Shown in pieces: positions 50,476 to 59,225 of a DNA stretch of 64,000 bases. Origin of the DNA: Bog-756 sp963829235 (GTDB taxonomy: Bacteria; Actinomycetota; Acidimicrobiia; Acidimicrobiales; RAAP-2); NCBI GenBank assembly GCA_963829235.1, contig CAWHIF010000006.1, positions 62,001-126,000 on the forward strand, in the 5' to 3' direction. How positions within the stretch are numbered: position 1 is the stretch's first letter; every line of letters begins with the position of its first letter. Both the position numbers and the translations under genes were made by a program. Under the pieces are notes generated by a model. The model was not told where the DNA came from and made no database searches. It saw nothing but the letters and a program-made list of their open reading frames with translations.

Positions 50476-51465
50476 ATGCCACCCGGCCCCGATGACCACC
50501 CCGGCCCCGATGATCCGGCCCCCGATATCCGCCGCCCGATGATCACCGCGTTGGCCGGCGGGGTCGGCGCCGCCCGGCTGCTCCGGGGGATGGTCGAGGT
50601 GGTGGCGCCCCCGGACATCACCGCCATCGTCAACACCGCTGACGACACCGTTCTCCACGGCCTGCACATCTCGCCGGACCTGGACACCGTGATCTACACG
50701 CTGGCCGACGCAATCAACCCGGACACCGGCTGGGGCCTGGCCGACGAGACCTGGCGGGTCATGGAGTCACTCGGGCGCCTGGGTGGGATCACCTGGTTCA
50801 ACCTCGGCGACCGGGACCTGGCCACGCACTGCTACCGCACCCAGCGCCTGAGCGAAGGCGCCACCCTGGGCGAGGTCACCCGCGAGTTGGCTCGTTCGTG
50901 GGGTGTGCACGTCAATGTCGTCCCGGTCACCGATGACCTGCTCCGCACCCGGTTGCAGCTGCCGGACGGGCCGGAGGTCGGCTTCCAGGAGTACTTCGTC
51001 CGCCTCCGCCACGATGTCGCCGTGGCCGGTGTCCGGTTCGAGGGGGCCGCGAGCGCCCGTCCCGGGCCCGGCGTGCTCGCCGCCCTGGCGGAATCGGACG
51101 TCATCGTCGTCTGCCCCTCGAACCCTGTCGTCTCCATCGACCCGTTGCTGGCCGTGCCCGGGGTGCTCGACGAGCTGCAACGTCGTCGCCACCGGGTCGT
51201 CGGCGTCTCCCCGATCATCGCCGGGGCGGCGCTGAAGGGTCCGGCCGACCGCCTCCTGCGCGAGATGGGCTTCGAATCCTCGGTCGTCGGGGTGGCCAAG
51301 TGGTACGCGCCGTGGGTGGGCACCCTCGTGATCGACGAGGCGGACGCCGATCTGACCGCGGCCGTCGAGGCCGAAGGGGTGCGGTGCCTGGTCGCCCCCA
51401 CCGTCATGTCCACCGTGGAGGTGGCCGCCCGGCTGTCCCGGACCGTGCTCGATGCCGTCGGCTAG
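50476..51465 (+). CDS. cofD: 2-phospho-L-lactate (or phosphoenolpyruvate) transferase, F420 synthesis
   Basis: 329-residue CofD/FbiA enzyme, which joins the Fo deazaflavin to the phospholactate/PEP-derived moiety from the GDP- or GTP-linked precursor, a key step in cofactor F420. Conserved: ALAGGVGAARLLRGM, NTADDTVLHGLHISPDLDTVIYTLA, WFNLGDRDLATH, VCPSNPVVSIDPLLAVPG and SPIIAGAALKGPADRLL. The N-terminal 21 residues are Pro/Asp-rich and additional; leaderless geometry supports ATG 50476, while family alignment would favour ATG 50539. It overlaps cofE by 14 nt. Confidence 0.92.
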   Translation: MPPGPDDHPGPDDPAPDIRRPMITALAGGVGAARLLRGMVEVVAPPDITAIVNTADDTVLHGLHISPDLDTVIYTLADAINPDTGWGLADETWRVMESLGRLGGITWFNLGDRDLATHCYRTQRLSEGATLGEVTRELARSWGVHVNVVPVTDDLLRTRLQLPDGPEVGFQEYFVRLRHDVAVAGVRFEGAASARPGPGVLAALAESDVIVVCPSNPVVSIDPLLAVPGVLDELQRRRHRVVGVSPIIAGAALKGPADRLLREMGFESSVVGVAKWYAPWVGTLVIDEADADLTAAVEAEGVRCLVAPTVMSTVEVAARLSRTVLDAVG

Positions 51466-52252
51466 CTCGCCGGTCCCGTCGGCCACACCGGCCGCGCCGC
51501 CCTCGACGGGACCGGTGGCGGGGGGGTTGTCCGTCTTCCCGGTCACCGGGGTGGGCGAGGTGCGGCCGGGCGACGACGTCGGGGCCCTGTTGGCCGAGGT
51601 GCTGACCCCGACCCCGCACCGACATCCCGCCATCCCCGGCGGGCTGATGGACGGCGATGTCGTGGTCGTGACGCAGAAGGTGGTGTCAAAGGCCGAAGGA
51701 CGGCTGGTGCCCATCGATGCCGATGACCCCGGCGCCAAGAGCCGGCTGGTCGAGCAGGAGTCGGTGCGGATCGTGCGTCGACGCGGGGATCTGCTGATCA
51801 CCGAGACCCCTCACGGGTTCATCTGCGCCAACGCCGGCGTGGATCTGTCCAACGTCGACGCCGGGACCGCAGCTCTCCTGCCGGTCGACCCGGACCGGTC
51901 GGCCCGCCGGATCCGCGAGGTCTTCTTGCATCGATACCAGGTGTCGGTGGGAGTACTCGTCTCGGACACCTTCGGCCGAACCTGGCGGCGGGGCGTCACC
52001 GACGTGGCCATCGGCATCGCCGGCATCGCCGGCATCGTGGACCTGCGCGGCACCCCTGATGCCAACGGCCGGATCCTCGATGCCACCGAGGTGTGCGTGG
52101 CCGACGAGCTGGCCGGTGCGGCCGAGATCGTGATGGGCAAGGACCGCGGCATCCCGGCCGCCGTGCTGCGAGGGGTGGATCCGGCCTGGCTCCGGCCGGC
52201 ATCGGTGGCCACCGAGATCGTACGGCCGCCGGGAGAAGACCTCTTCCGCTGA
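51452..52252 (+). CDS. cofE: Coenzyme F420:L-glutamate ligase, single-domain
   Basis: 266-residue CofE, which adds the first glutamates to F420-0 with GTP. Signatures: VTGVGEVRPGDD, VVVVTQKVVSKAEGR, FICANAGVDLSNVD, VSDTFGRTWRRGVTDVAIG and DLRGTPDANGRILDATEV. Unlike mycobacterial FbiB it has no C-terminal nitroreductase (FMN) domain, so that activity must be elsewhere or absent. ATG 51452 lies inside the end of cofD (14-nt overlap). The N-terminal 25 residues are low-complexity. Confidence 0.92.
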   Translation: MPSASSPVPSATPAAPPSTGPVAGGLSVFPVTGVGEVRPGDDVGALLAEVLTPTPHRHPAIPGGLMDGDVVVVTQKVVSKAEGRLVPIDADDPGAKSRLVEQESVRIVRRRGDLLITETPHGFICANAGVDLSNVDAGTAALLPVDPDRSARRIREVFLHRYQVSVGVLVSDTFGRTWRRGVTDVAIGIAGIAGIVDLRGTPDANGRILDATEVCVADELAGAAEIVMGKDRGIPAAVLRGVDPAWLRPASVATEIVRPPGEDLFR

Positions 52253-52290
52253 ACGGGACCTGCCGCCGCCCGGGAGCCGGCGACGGTGCC

Positions 52291-52668
52291 TCAACCGGCG
52301 TCGTACAGATCGACCACGAACACCAGCGTCTCGTCAGGGCCGATGACCCCACCCGCGCCGCTGGCGCCGTACCCCAGATGGGGCGGGATGGTGAGACGGC
52401 GGCGACCGCCCACTCTCATCCCGGCCACGCCCTGGTCCCAGCCGCTGATGACATGGCCGGCGCCCAACGGGAACGAGAACCGTTCACTGCGGCTCCACGA
52501 CGAGTCGAACTCTTGACCGGTGGACCACGAGACACCGACGTAGTGGACATTGACCGGCCGGCCGGCGACCGCTTCGGCCCCGGCACCGATTTCGATGTCC
52601 TCGATGACGAGCTCTGCGGGGGGCGGACCGTCGGGAATGGTGACGAGTGGTTTGGAGTCGGGTGCCAT
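52291..52668 (-). CDS. FKBP-type peptidyl-prolyl isomerase
   Basis: 125-residue single FKBP domain: VHYVGVSWSTGQEFDSSWSR, GHVISGWDQGVAGMRVGGRRRLTIPPHLGYGASGAGG, LVFVVDLYD. Active-site aromatics and the VIxGW strand are kept. It catalyses cis-trans proline isomerisation in folding and is cytosolic (no signal). ATG 52668 follows TACAGT by 8 nt. It is convergent with cofE and upstream of the DEAD-box helicase in the same direction, 63 bp apart. Confidence 0.93.
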   Translation of the reverse strand: MAPDSKPLVTIPDGPPPAELVIEDIEIGAGAEAVAGRPVNVHYVGVSWSTGQEFDSSWSRSERFSFPLGAGHVISGWDQGVAGMRVGGRRRLTIPPHLGYGASGAGGVIGPDETLVFVVDLYDAG

Positions 52669-52731
52669 TGGCGACGACTGTAGATCATCGCCCGGACGGG
52701 TCGGGCCCGGTCCGGCCGTCACCGGTTCCGG

Positions 52732-54423
52732 TCAGCGACCCCGCCCGGTTCCACCCGTGCTCCGCTTCGTCCCCACCGGGCCCCCGCGCCGGCGGCCGCC
52801 GGATCCTCCGGGTCGACCGCTGCCGGAGGCCCCGTTCCCGGCGTGACCGTTGACCACACGGCCGTTGGCCGCACGGCCGCGACGTGACGAAGGGGCCACC
52901 GCCGGCTTCGCGGGTCGACCGGGCTTCCCGTGCGTGCCGGACTTGGCCGAGCGGGCCGGCTTCCCCGACGCGGAAGGATCGGCCCCCTTGTCCCATCCGC
53001 CCGGGCCCGGACGCTTCTTCTTGTATCCGTTCCCGCCCTGCTGGCCGTTCCCGCCCTGCTGGCCGTTGCCCTGCTGGCCGTTCCCGCCCTGCCCTTGCGG
53101 CCGGCCGTTGCCGCCCCCCTGCGACCCGTTGCCCTGCGACCCGTTGCGGGCGGCGGCCGGCCGCGCCTTCCACCCGGTGGCGCGACGCGACCGGTCGGGC
53201 CGACCCTGGGGGCGCCCGGTGGTGCCGGCGGCGGCGGGGCGCCGGGGGTCGCTGGGCCGGCGCTCCGGGGGCTCGCCGATGACGGCCCTGATGGCGGCGA
53301 TATCGGGAATCGACGTCCCACCGGGCATGTCGAGATCGCGTTGGATCCGCCTCACCGCACCCACCTTGTCCGGTGTGATGAGGCTGACCACGACCCCGGT
53401 TGCGCCCGCCCGGGCCGTCCGTCCCGACCGGTGGACGTAGTCCTTTGCATCTGTCGGCGGATCGAAGTGGACAACCGCGTTCACACCGTCGACATGGATC
53501 CCCCGGGCGGCGACGTCGGTGGCCACCAGGGCGTCCACCGCCCCCCGGATGAACGAGTCCAGCGCCCGCTCCCGCTGCTTCTGGCTCCGGTCGCCGTGGA
53601 TGGCCGCGGCCCGCACCCCGTGCTGCTCCAGCTGGCGTGCGATCCGATCGGTGCTGTGCTTGGTCCGGCAGAACACGATGGTGGGTCCCGAGGCCGCAGT
53701 CACCTCGGCCGCCCTGGCCACCCGGTCGCCCGACGCCACCTTCCAGAAGAGGTGCACCGCGGCGCTGGTGTCGTCTTCGTCGGCCTCGAGCTCGTGCCGG
53801 GACGGATCGTGCTGGTAGCGACGCACCAGTACGTCGATGTCGCCGTCGAGGGTGGCCGAGAACAACAGCGTCTGCCGGTCCGGCGGGGTCAGGTCGAGGA
53901 TCCGGCGGACATCGGGGAGGAAGCCCATGTCGGCCATGCGGTCTGCCTCGTCGATGACGACGATCTCGACGGCGTCGAGGTGGATGCTGCCGCGCTCGAT
54001 GAGGTCTCCGAGCCGGCCCGGGCAGGCCACGGCGACGTCCACGCCGCGGGACAGGGCCTTCAGCTGCGGGCCGTACCCGACCCCCCCGTAGAACGAGTCC
54101 ACTCGCAGGCTCCTCGGCGTGGCCAGCGCCCGCAGCTCGGTGGCCACCTGGGCGGCCAGCTCACGGGTCGGGGTGAGCACCAGCACCCTCGGGTGCTTCG
54201 GGCGGGACGGTTTGCCGGCGAGGCGGCCGACGGCGCCGATCCCGAAAGCCAGTGTCTTGCCCGAGCCGGTGGGTGCCTTGCCGCACACGTCCCGACCGGC
54301 CAGGGCATCGGGGATGGTGGCCGACTGGATGGGGAAGGGCTCGGTGATCGATTTCCGGTTGAGGGCGGCGACGATGTCGGAGGGCACGCCGAGGGAGGCG
54401 AATGAGGGCTGCAAGGGGGGCAT
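52732..54423 (-). CDS. DEAD-box RNA helicase with low-complexity tail
   Basis: 563-residue helicase. Q-motif region (SFASLGVPSDIVAALNRKSITEPFPIQSATIP), motif I APTGSGKT, motif II DEAD (VVIDEADRMAD), motif III FSAT, motif VI HRSGRTARAG. From about residue 370 the C-terminus is low-complexity: Arg/Ala/Pro then GNGSQGNGSQGGGNGRPQ and repeats of Gly-Asn-Gln, then a Lys/Gly/Arg-rich end. Such tails help RNA binding and phase separation in some helicases. ATG 54423 starts the conserved Q region; GTG 54507 (28 residues more) is possible, or the 84 nt serve as a leader after a TAGCCT box. Confidence 0.9.
   Translation of the reverse strand: MPPLQPSFASLGVPSDIVAALNRKSITEPFPIQSATIPDALAGRDVCGKAPTGSGKTLAFGIGAVGRLAGKPSRPKHPRVLVLTPTRELAAQVATELRALATPRSLRVDSFYGGVGYGPQLKALSRGVDVAVACPGRLGDLIERGSIHLDAVEIVVIDEADRMADMGFLPDVRRILDLTPPDRQTLLFSATLDGDIDVLVRRYQHDPSRHELEADEDDTSAAVHLFWKVASGDRVARAAEVTAASGPTIVFCRTKHSTDRIARQLEQHGVRAAAIHGDRSQKQRERALDSFIRGAVDALVATDVAARGIHVDGVNAVVHFDPPTDAKDYVHRSGRTARAGATGVVVSLITPDKVGAVRRIQRDLDMPGGTSIPDIAAIRAVIGEPPERRPSDPRRPAAAGTTGRPQGRPDRSRRATGWKARPAAARNGSQGNGSQGGGNGRPQGQGGNGQQGNGQQGGNGQQGGNGYKKKRPGPGGWDKGADPSASGKPARSAKSGTHGKPGRPAKPAVAPSSRRGRAANGRVVNGHAGNGASGSGRPGGSGGRRRGGPVGTKRSTGGTGRGR
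53030..53152. repeat. Gln/Asn/Gly repeat block in the helicase gene
   Basis: Imperfect repeats of gttcccgccctgctggcc and relatives encode GGNGQQGGNGQQ-type units (minus strand), a Gly/Asn/Gln tract in the helicase tail. Confidence 0.8.
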
Positions 54424-54646
54424 GGGGCGCTTTCGTGCGACAGGGCAAGGCACCGGGATGTGCCTCGGGGAGTGGCCTGCCGCCAAAAAGAAGTGCACCA
54501 GGACCACCCCAGGCTAGTGCCTCGACGGCCCGGTACCCGCGCAGGCCTCCCCGACGGCGGTTCCCCGCCCGCCCCCCGGATGCTCCCGCCCCGGCGAAGG
54601 GAGCCCCGGCCCGCTCCGCTCGGGGTCGCGAAGGACCCGGAGCCGG

Positions 54647-55612
54647 TCAGCGCTCCGATCCGGCGGCGCCGCGCGTCCGCATGAACGCCAGCACCGCGGC
54701 GGTGCCGGTCCCCAGTTCCGTCCAGGGCTTCCAGCCGAGCTGGATCCCGGCCCGGGTGGGATCGACGGCATTTCGCAGGAGCTCCCCCGCCCGGAGAGGC
54801 AGATGCTCGGCCTTGGCCTTCACCCCGGCCTGGTGGGCCATCTCGCGGTAGAGCTCGTTGACCGACGTCTCCTGGCCGGTACCGATGTTGCACAGCAGCC
54901 CGCCCCCCTTGGTGGCGGCCCGCACGAAGGCATCGACCACGTCGTCGACGTAGACGAAGTCGCGGGTCTGGTCGCCGTCACCGAAGATGGTCACCTGCTC
55001 GCCCCCCAAGAGGCGTTGGGCGAAGATCGCCACCACGCCGGCCTCGCCGTGGGGATCCTGGCGGGGGCCGTAGACATTGGCCAGGGCCAGGGCCGAGAAC
55101 TCGAGCGCGTACATCTCGCGGTAGGCGATCAGGTAGTCGATGACCGCCTTCTTCGAGACCCCGTAGGGGGACAGGGGCCGGTGGGGCAGGGACTCCTTCA
55201 GCGGGAGCTCCGACTCGTCGGGCTCGCCGTACAGAGTCCCGCCACTGGCTGCGAAGACCACCCGCTGCGCCCCGGCGAGGCGCGCCCCCTCGAGTACCCG
55301 GAGGGTCCCGAGCACGTTCACATCGGCGTCGAACACCGGATCGGCGACCGAGACGCGGACATCGGCCTGGGCGGCGAGATGGAAGACGACTTCAGGAAGG
55401 CGACGTCCCATCAGCGCCACGACCTCGGGGGAGCGCACGTCCATCTGGTGGACGGTGAGCTGGTGGCCGGCCGAGGCGCGGGCGTCGGACAGATTGGCCA
55501 GGGAGCCGGTGGAGAGATCGTCGATCACGTCCACCGTGTGCCCTTCGGCCAGAAGCCGGTCCACCAGCGTCGAACCGATGAACCCTGCCCCGCCGGTGAC
55601 CAGCGCGCGCAA
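54647..55612 (-). CDS. NAD-dependent epimerase/dehydratase, GalE-like
   Basis: 321-residue extended SDR: MRALVTGGAGFIGSTLVDRL at the N-terminus, then the active-site strand AASGGTLYG (where SSxxVYG is common), Tyr-x3-Lys YGVSKK, ALANVYGPRQDPHGEAGVV and GDGDQTRDFVYVDDVVDAF. It resembles UDP-glucose 4-epimerase or a related sugar epimerase. The TTG start at 55612, with GGGGG upstream, is 4 nt after the stop of the guanylyltransferase gene, so the two are co-expressed. No galK or galT genes are nearby, which fits polysaccharide precursor supply more than galactose catabolism. Confidence 0.85.
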   Translation of the reverse strand: MRALVTGGAGFIGSTLVDRLLAEGHTVDVIDDLSTGSLANLSDARASAGHQLTVHQMDVRSPEVVALMGRRLPEVVFHLAAQADVRVSVADPVFDADVNVLGTLRVLEGARLAGAQRVVFAASGGTLYGEPDESELPLKESLPHRPLSPYGVSKKAVIDYLIAYREMYALEFSALALANVYGPRQDPHGEAGVVAIFAQRLLGGEQVTIFGDGDQTRDFVYVDDVVDAFVRAATKGGGLLCNIGTGQETSVNELYREMAHQAGVKAKAEHLPLRAGELLRNAVDPTRAGIQLGWKPWTELGTGTAAVLAFMRTRGAAGSER

Positions 55613-55616
55613 CGTC

Positions 55617-56708
55617 TCAGACCCCCGCGACGATCCGTTCGCCGTCGATGACGGTTCCCGACGCGGTGATGGCCCCGGCACCGATCACCGACAGGCCGTG
55701 GATCACGCACCGTTGCCCCACGATCGCACCCGGACCGATCACCGATCCCTCCACCGTGGCCGTCGAGGCGACCCGGGCCCCGGGCAGGAGCACCGATCCC
55801 ACCACCGAGGCCCCGTCCTCGACCACCGCGCCGGCACCGATCACCGACTCCTCGACCACTGCGCCGGTGCCAACCGACGCCCCACGGCCCAGGACCGACC
55901 GGGTGACCGATGCATCGGCCACGTCGACCTCCCCGATCCGCCACACCCCGGGGCCGATCGCGGGTGCCAGCTCCGCCGCGGGGGCGGGGGGACCGTCCCG
56001 CCGGCCGAGGATGAGGTCGCGATGGGCGCGGAGGTAGGCGTCGGGGGTCCCGGTGTCCAGCCAGTAGGCGTCGGAGCCCTGGGCGAACAGGGTGCCGTCC
56101 TCGACCATGGCCGGGAACGTCTCGCGCTCGACCGACACCCGGACGTCCGGGGGGATGCGGTCGAGCACGGACGGCTCGAAGATATAGGTGCCGGCGTTGA
56201 TGAGATTGGTCGGGGCCTCGTCGCGTGGCGGCTTCTCGATGAACGCCAGCACCCGCCCTTGCGCGTCGGTGGGGACCACGCCGAAGGCGCTCGGGTCCTC
56301 CATCGGGGTCAGGGCGATGGTGGCCTCGGCGCCGCGGAGCCGGTGGAAGTCGATCAGCGCCGAGAGGTCCGAGTCGGTGAGCACATCCCCGTTGACGACC
56401 ACGAACGTCTCGTCGACCGAGCAGTGCCGGGCCGCGAACCGGATGGCTCCGGCGGTGTCGCGAGGCTCGGGTTCGACCGCGTAGGCCAGGTGGACCCCGG
56501 CGATGGTGTCATCGGGATAGGCGTTCATGAAGGCGTCGGGCCGGTAGCCGAGCGAGAGGACGGCCTCTTCGATGCCGTGGTCGGCCAGGTGGCCGATGAC
56601 CCGCTCGATCATCGGCTGCTCCACGATCGGGAGCATCTGCTTCGGGACCGTGTAGGTCAACGGACGCAGGCGCGTGCCCTCGCCGCCCACCAGGACGACC
56701 GCTCTCAC
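55617..56708 (-). CDS. Mannose-1-phosphate guanylyltransferase-like NDP-sugar pyrophosphorylase
   Basis: 363 residues: catalytic domain with VLVGGEGTRLRPLTYTVPKQMLPIVEQPMIE, FVVVNGDVLTDSDL, and FIEKPPRDEAPTNLINAGTYIFEPSVL, then a C-terminal left-handed beta-helix of about 6 turns (VTRSVLGRGASVGTGAVVEESVIGAGAVVEDG). It makes GDP-mannose (or a related NDP-sugar) from mannose-1-P supplied by the phosphomannomutase at 29.4 kb. Start ATG 56708 overlaps the upstream membrane protein's stop by 4 nt. Confidence 0.88.
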   Translation of the reverse strand: MRAVVLVGGEGTRLRPLTYTVPKQMLPIVEQPMIERVIGHLADHGIEEAVLSLGYRPDAFMNAYPDDTIAGVHLAYAVEPEPRDTAGAIRFAARHCSVDETFVVVNGDVLTDSDLSALIDFHRLRGAEATIALTPMEDPSAFGVVPTDAQGRVLAFIEKPPRDEAPTNLINAGTYIFEPSVLDRIPPDVRVSVERETFPAMVEDGTLFAQGSDAYWLDTGTPDAYLRAHRDLILGRRDGPPAPAAELAPAIGPGVWRIGEVDVADASVTRSVLGRGASVGTGAVVEESVIGAGAVVEDGASVVGSVLLPGARVASTATVEGSVIGPGAIVGQRCVIHGLSVIGAGAITASGTVIDGERIVAGV

Positions 56709-57523
56709 TTGGTGCTTCCGCCGGACTTCGCTGTCGTGGGTGTCGTCGAACCGGCCGTGGCCGCCGTGGTCGGCGTGGTCGTCGAACCGGCCGTGGACGG
56801 CGTGGTCGGTGGGGCGGTCGTCGTCGTGGTGGTGCCCTGGGACAGGGAGGTCAACAGATTGGTGATGGCCGAGGCGGGAGGCTTGGGAACCGAGGCGGTC
56901 GCCGGCACGAACGCCATGGTAATGAGCTGGCCGTTGGCGAACAGCAGATCCTCGGGGGGGCCACTCGTCTCGGTCCCCTTGCCCTTCGCTTCGAAGTTGT
57001 TCCAGCTGTCCACGATGACCACACCCGGCTTGCCTGAGTCTGGCGTCCCCTTCGGGCAGACGTCACCGTTGGTGTAGGCCTGCTTGCCCGGGTACTGCAG
57101 GGTTGACGACGACAATTGGAGGCCCTTGTACCCCGAGACGAATTTGCCCAGGGTGGCGTTGGCGCCCGACTCCGTGCTGTTCAACGGGGCGATGGTGAGG
57201 ACGCCGTTGCCGTCGGCGGTCAGACCGGTCTCTTTGGTATTGGTGCTGGCGGGAAGGGCCGGCTCCATGGTCCCGCAGACGTCGATGCCCAGTGCCGCGT
57301 GCCACACCTGGCTGGTCGTCGGGGGCCCGGACGACGAGGCCGTCTGATGGGTGCGCTGGTAGCGGCTGAACCCGATCAGCAGGAGACCCACGATGCAGAT
57401 CAGGACCAGGCTGGCATACCAGTTGACCGGCATCTGGCCGCGGTAGGTCCGGCCCCCACCCGTGGTGGCGGCGCGTTCGACCCATTTGCCGGTCGAGTTC
57501 TTGCCCGTCGAATTGCTCGCCAT
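56705..57523 (-). CDS. Membrane-anchored hypothetical protein with Thr/Pro tail
   Basis: 272 residues: basic start, one TM (about 34-54, WYASLVLICIVGLLLIGF), and an outer domain with conserved-looking strings (WHAALGIDVCGTMEP, GANATLGKFVSGYKGLQLSSS, YTNGDVCPKGTPDSGKPGVVIVDSW, LLFANGQLITMAFVP, PKPPASAITNLL) and 2 Cys. It ends in a long Thr/Ser/Pro/Ala tail (TTTTTAPPTTPSTAGSTTTPTT...). I have no family name; I recall similar proteins beside sugar genes in Acidimicrobiia, but that is uncertain. The tail looks like a cell-wall spacer, probably O-glycosylated. Confidence 0.65.
   Translation of the reverse strand: MASNSTGKNSTGKWVERAATTGGGRTYRGQMPVNWYASLVLICIVGLLLIGFSRYQRTHQTASSSGPPTTSQVWHAALGIDVCGTMEPALPASTNTKETGLTADGNGVLTIAPLNSTESGANATLGKFVSGYKGLQLSSSTLQYPGKQAYTNGDVCPKGTPDSGKPGVVIVDSWNNFEAKGKGTETSGPPEDLLFANGQLITMAFVPATASVPKPPASAITNLLTSLSQGTTTTTTAPPTTPSTAGSTTTPTTAATAGSTTPTTAKSGGSTK
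56742..56813. repeat. 2 x 36-bp repeat coding the Thr/Pro tail
   Basis: Two 36-bp copies (56742-56777 and 56778-56813), identical in the first 19 bases and diverging afterwards. They encode the TTPSTAGSTTTPT-like end of the membrane-anchored protein. Confidence 0.8.
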
Positions 57524-57570
57524 GATCGGACGACACCCTACAACCTACGATCGGGCGTCCCGGCCGCAGC

Positions 57571-58476
57571 TCAGGTCCGGATGACCCGGGCCAGGCAGGC
57601 CAGGCAGGCCCGGATCCCGATCCCGATGGCCACCAGGGGCAGAAGCGCCCGGCGCCAACCGTCGCTGGAGCGGCCGGCGAAGCGCAGGAGCGAGCGGTGG
57701 TGCTCGAAGATCATCCGGAACGGATGGCGGTCGGTCGACACCCCGTGCAGATGGATGACCTCGGCCGAGGGGAGGTAGGCCACCAGCCACCCGGCCCGGC
57801 CGAGCCGCCAGCACAGGTCGACGTCTTCGGCGTACATGAAATACGCCTCGTCGAAGCCGCCCACCTGCTCGAATGCGGACCTCCTGACCAGGAAACACGA
57901 TCCGGACACCCAGTCGACGATCTCTGGGCCCCGAGCGGTGGAGCCGAGGTCCGCCTGCTGATACGAGCGGGTGAAGCGATTGTCCGGGGCGAAGATCCCC
58001 AACAGCGCATGCCCCGCCGCATCGACCAGGCCGGGGAACCGGCGGGCCGACGGGTACCGCTCGCCGTCCGGGTCCCGGACGAGGGGCCCGACCAGCGCGC
58101 ACCGGGGGTCGGCCGCCAGCGCGGCAGCCAGGTCGGCGACCGCCCCGGGACGGACCTCGAGGTCGGCGTTGCAGACCAGGACCGACGGGGCCGTGGTGGC
58201 GGCGACGCCGCGGTTGGCCGCCGCCCCGTAGCCCAGGTTCCGTCCCGGCACCAGCACCTCCACGTCGGGGAACCGGTCGAGCAGCTCGCGCCGTGACCCG
58301 TCGGTCGAACCGTTGTCCACCACCACCAGCTCCTCCGGCCCTTCGGACCGGAGCCCTTCGACACACCGGGCCAGCGCCGGCCCAGTCTCGTAGTTGACGA
58401 CCACCACGGCCACGCCCTCCGTCGGGCGAAGCCCCGCCCCGGCGGGCCCGTCGCGCCCGCCGGGGCGCGGGGTCAT
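57571..58476 (-). CDS. GT2 glycosyltransferase, rhamnosyltransferase-like
   Basis: 301-residue GT-A: VAVVVVNYETGPALARCVEGL, ELVVVDNGSTDGSRREL, NADLEVRPGAVADLAAAL (DxD-like ADLEV), and CFLVRRSAFEQVGGFDEAYFMYAEDVDLCWRL. The EDVDLCWR string is the ED/E box of rhamnosyltransferases such as WbbL. dTDP-rhamnose from the rml genes is a likely donor, but this is inference. A hydrophobic patch near the C-terminus may dock it to the membrane. ATG 58476 overlaps the previous stop as ATGA. Confidence 0.87.
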   Translation of the reverse strand: MTPRPGGRDGPAGAGLRPTEGVAVVVVNYETGPALARCVEGLRSEGPEELVVVDNGSTDGSRRELLDRFPDVEVLVPGRNLGYGAAANRGVAATTAPSVLVCNADLEVRPGAVADLAAALAADPRCALVGPLVRDPDGERYPSARRFPGLVDAAGHALLGIFAPDNRFTRSYQQADLGSTARGPEIVDWVSGSCFLVRRSAFEQVGGFDEAYFMYAEDVDLCWRLGRAGWLVAYLPSAEVIHLHGVSTDRHPFRMIFEHHRSLLRFAGRSSDGWRRALLPLVAIGIGIRACLACLARVIRT

Positions 58477-59225
58477 CTGTCGAGCCGGGTGAACCGGAAC
58501 TTGACCAGCGCCTTCAAGGCACCGAATCCGTCGCGCCACGTGATCTTCTTGCCCTCGTCGGCCTCGCGGCCGGCATAGGAGATCGGGACCTCGTAGATGC
58601 GGTACCCGCGGCGGAGCATCTTGGCGGTGATCTCCGGTTCGAAGTCGAACTTGTCCGATTCGATGGTGATCCCCTCGAGTGCCCGCCGGTCGAAGAGCTT
58701 GTAGCAGGTCTCCATGTCCGAGAGGGTGGAGGAGTACAAGAGGTTCGTGACCAGAGAGAGGAACCGGTTCCCTATCCAGTGGAGCGGCATCATGTTCTTG
58801 CGCTCGCCGGTGAACCGGCTGCCGTAGACGACCTTGGACTTCCCCCGCAGGATCGGTTCGAGCAATTTGGACCAGTCGGCCGGGTCGTACTCGAGATCGG
58901 CATCTTGGATCAGGACCAGGTCGCCACGCACGGACCCGAGCCCGGTGCGGATGGCGGCGCCCTTGCCCATGTTCCGGGGATGGTTGATCACCCGGACGGT
59001 CGAATCGCCCATGGCCGCCAGCACCTTGTCGGTCCCGTCGGAGGAGCCGTCGTCGACCACGACCACCTCGACGTCCATGGGGAGTTCGACGGCCCTGATC
59101 CGCCGGATCACCTCACCCACCGTGGTGCGCTCGTTGAACACGGGCACGATCACCGACAGCAGCGAGTACTCGTAGGGGTCGGCGGCGTCGTCTGCCGCTC
59201 GCCCCCGTGCGCCCGTGCCAGTCAT
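58473..59225 (-). CDS. GT2 glycosyltransferase, DPM1-like
   Basis: 250-residue GT-A: LLSVIVPVFNERTTVGEVIRR, VEVVVVDDGSSDGTDKVL, MGKGAAIRTGLGSVRGDLVLIQDADLEYDPADW, and FDFEPEITAKMLRRGYRIYEVPISY. It resembles dolichyl/polyprenyl-phosphate sugar synthases, which put mannose or glucose on a lipid carrier at the membrane inner face. It lacks a C-terminal membrane domain, so a soluble or peripheral form. ATGA overlaps with genes on both sides place it in the ugd-UXS-GT2-GT2 operon. Confidence 0.88.
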   Translation of the reverse strand: MTGTGARGRAADDAADPYEYSLLSVIVPVFNERTTVGEVIRRIRAVELPMDVEVVVVDDGSSDGTDKVLAAMGDSTVRVINHPRNMGKGAAIRTGLGSVRGDLVLIQDADLEYDPADWSKLLEPILRGKSKVVYGSRFTGERKNMMPLHWIGNRFLSLVTNLLYSSTLSDMETCYKLFDRRALEGITIESDKFDFEPEITAKMLRRGYRIYEVPISYAGREADEGKKITWRDGFGALKALVKFRFTRLDR

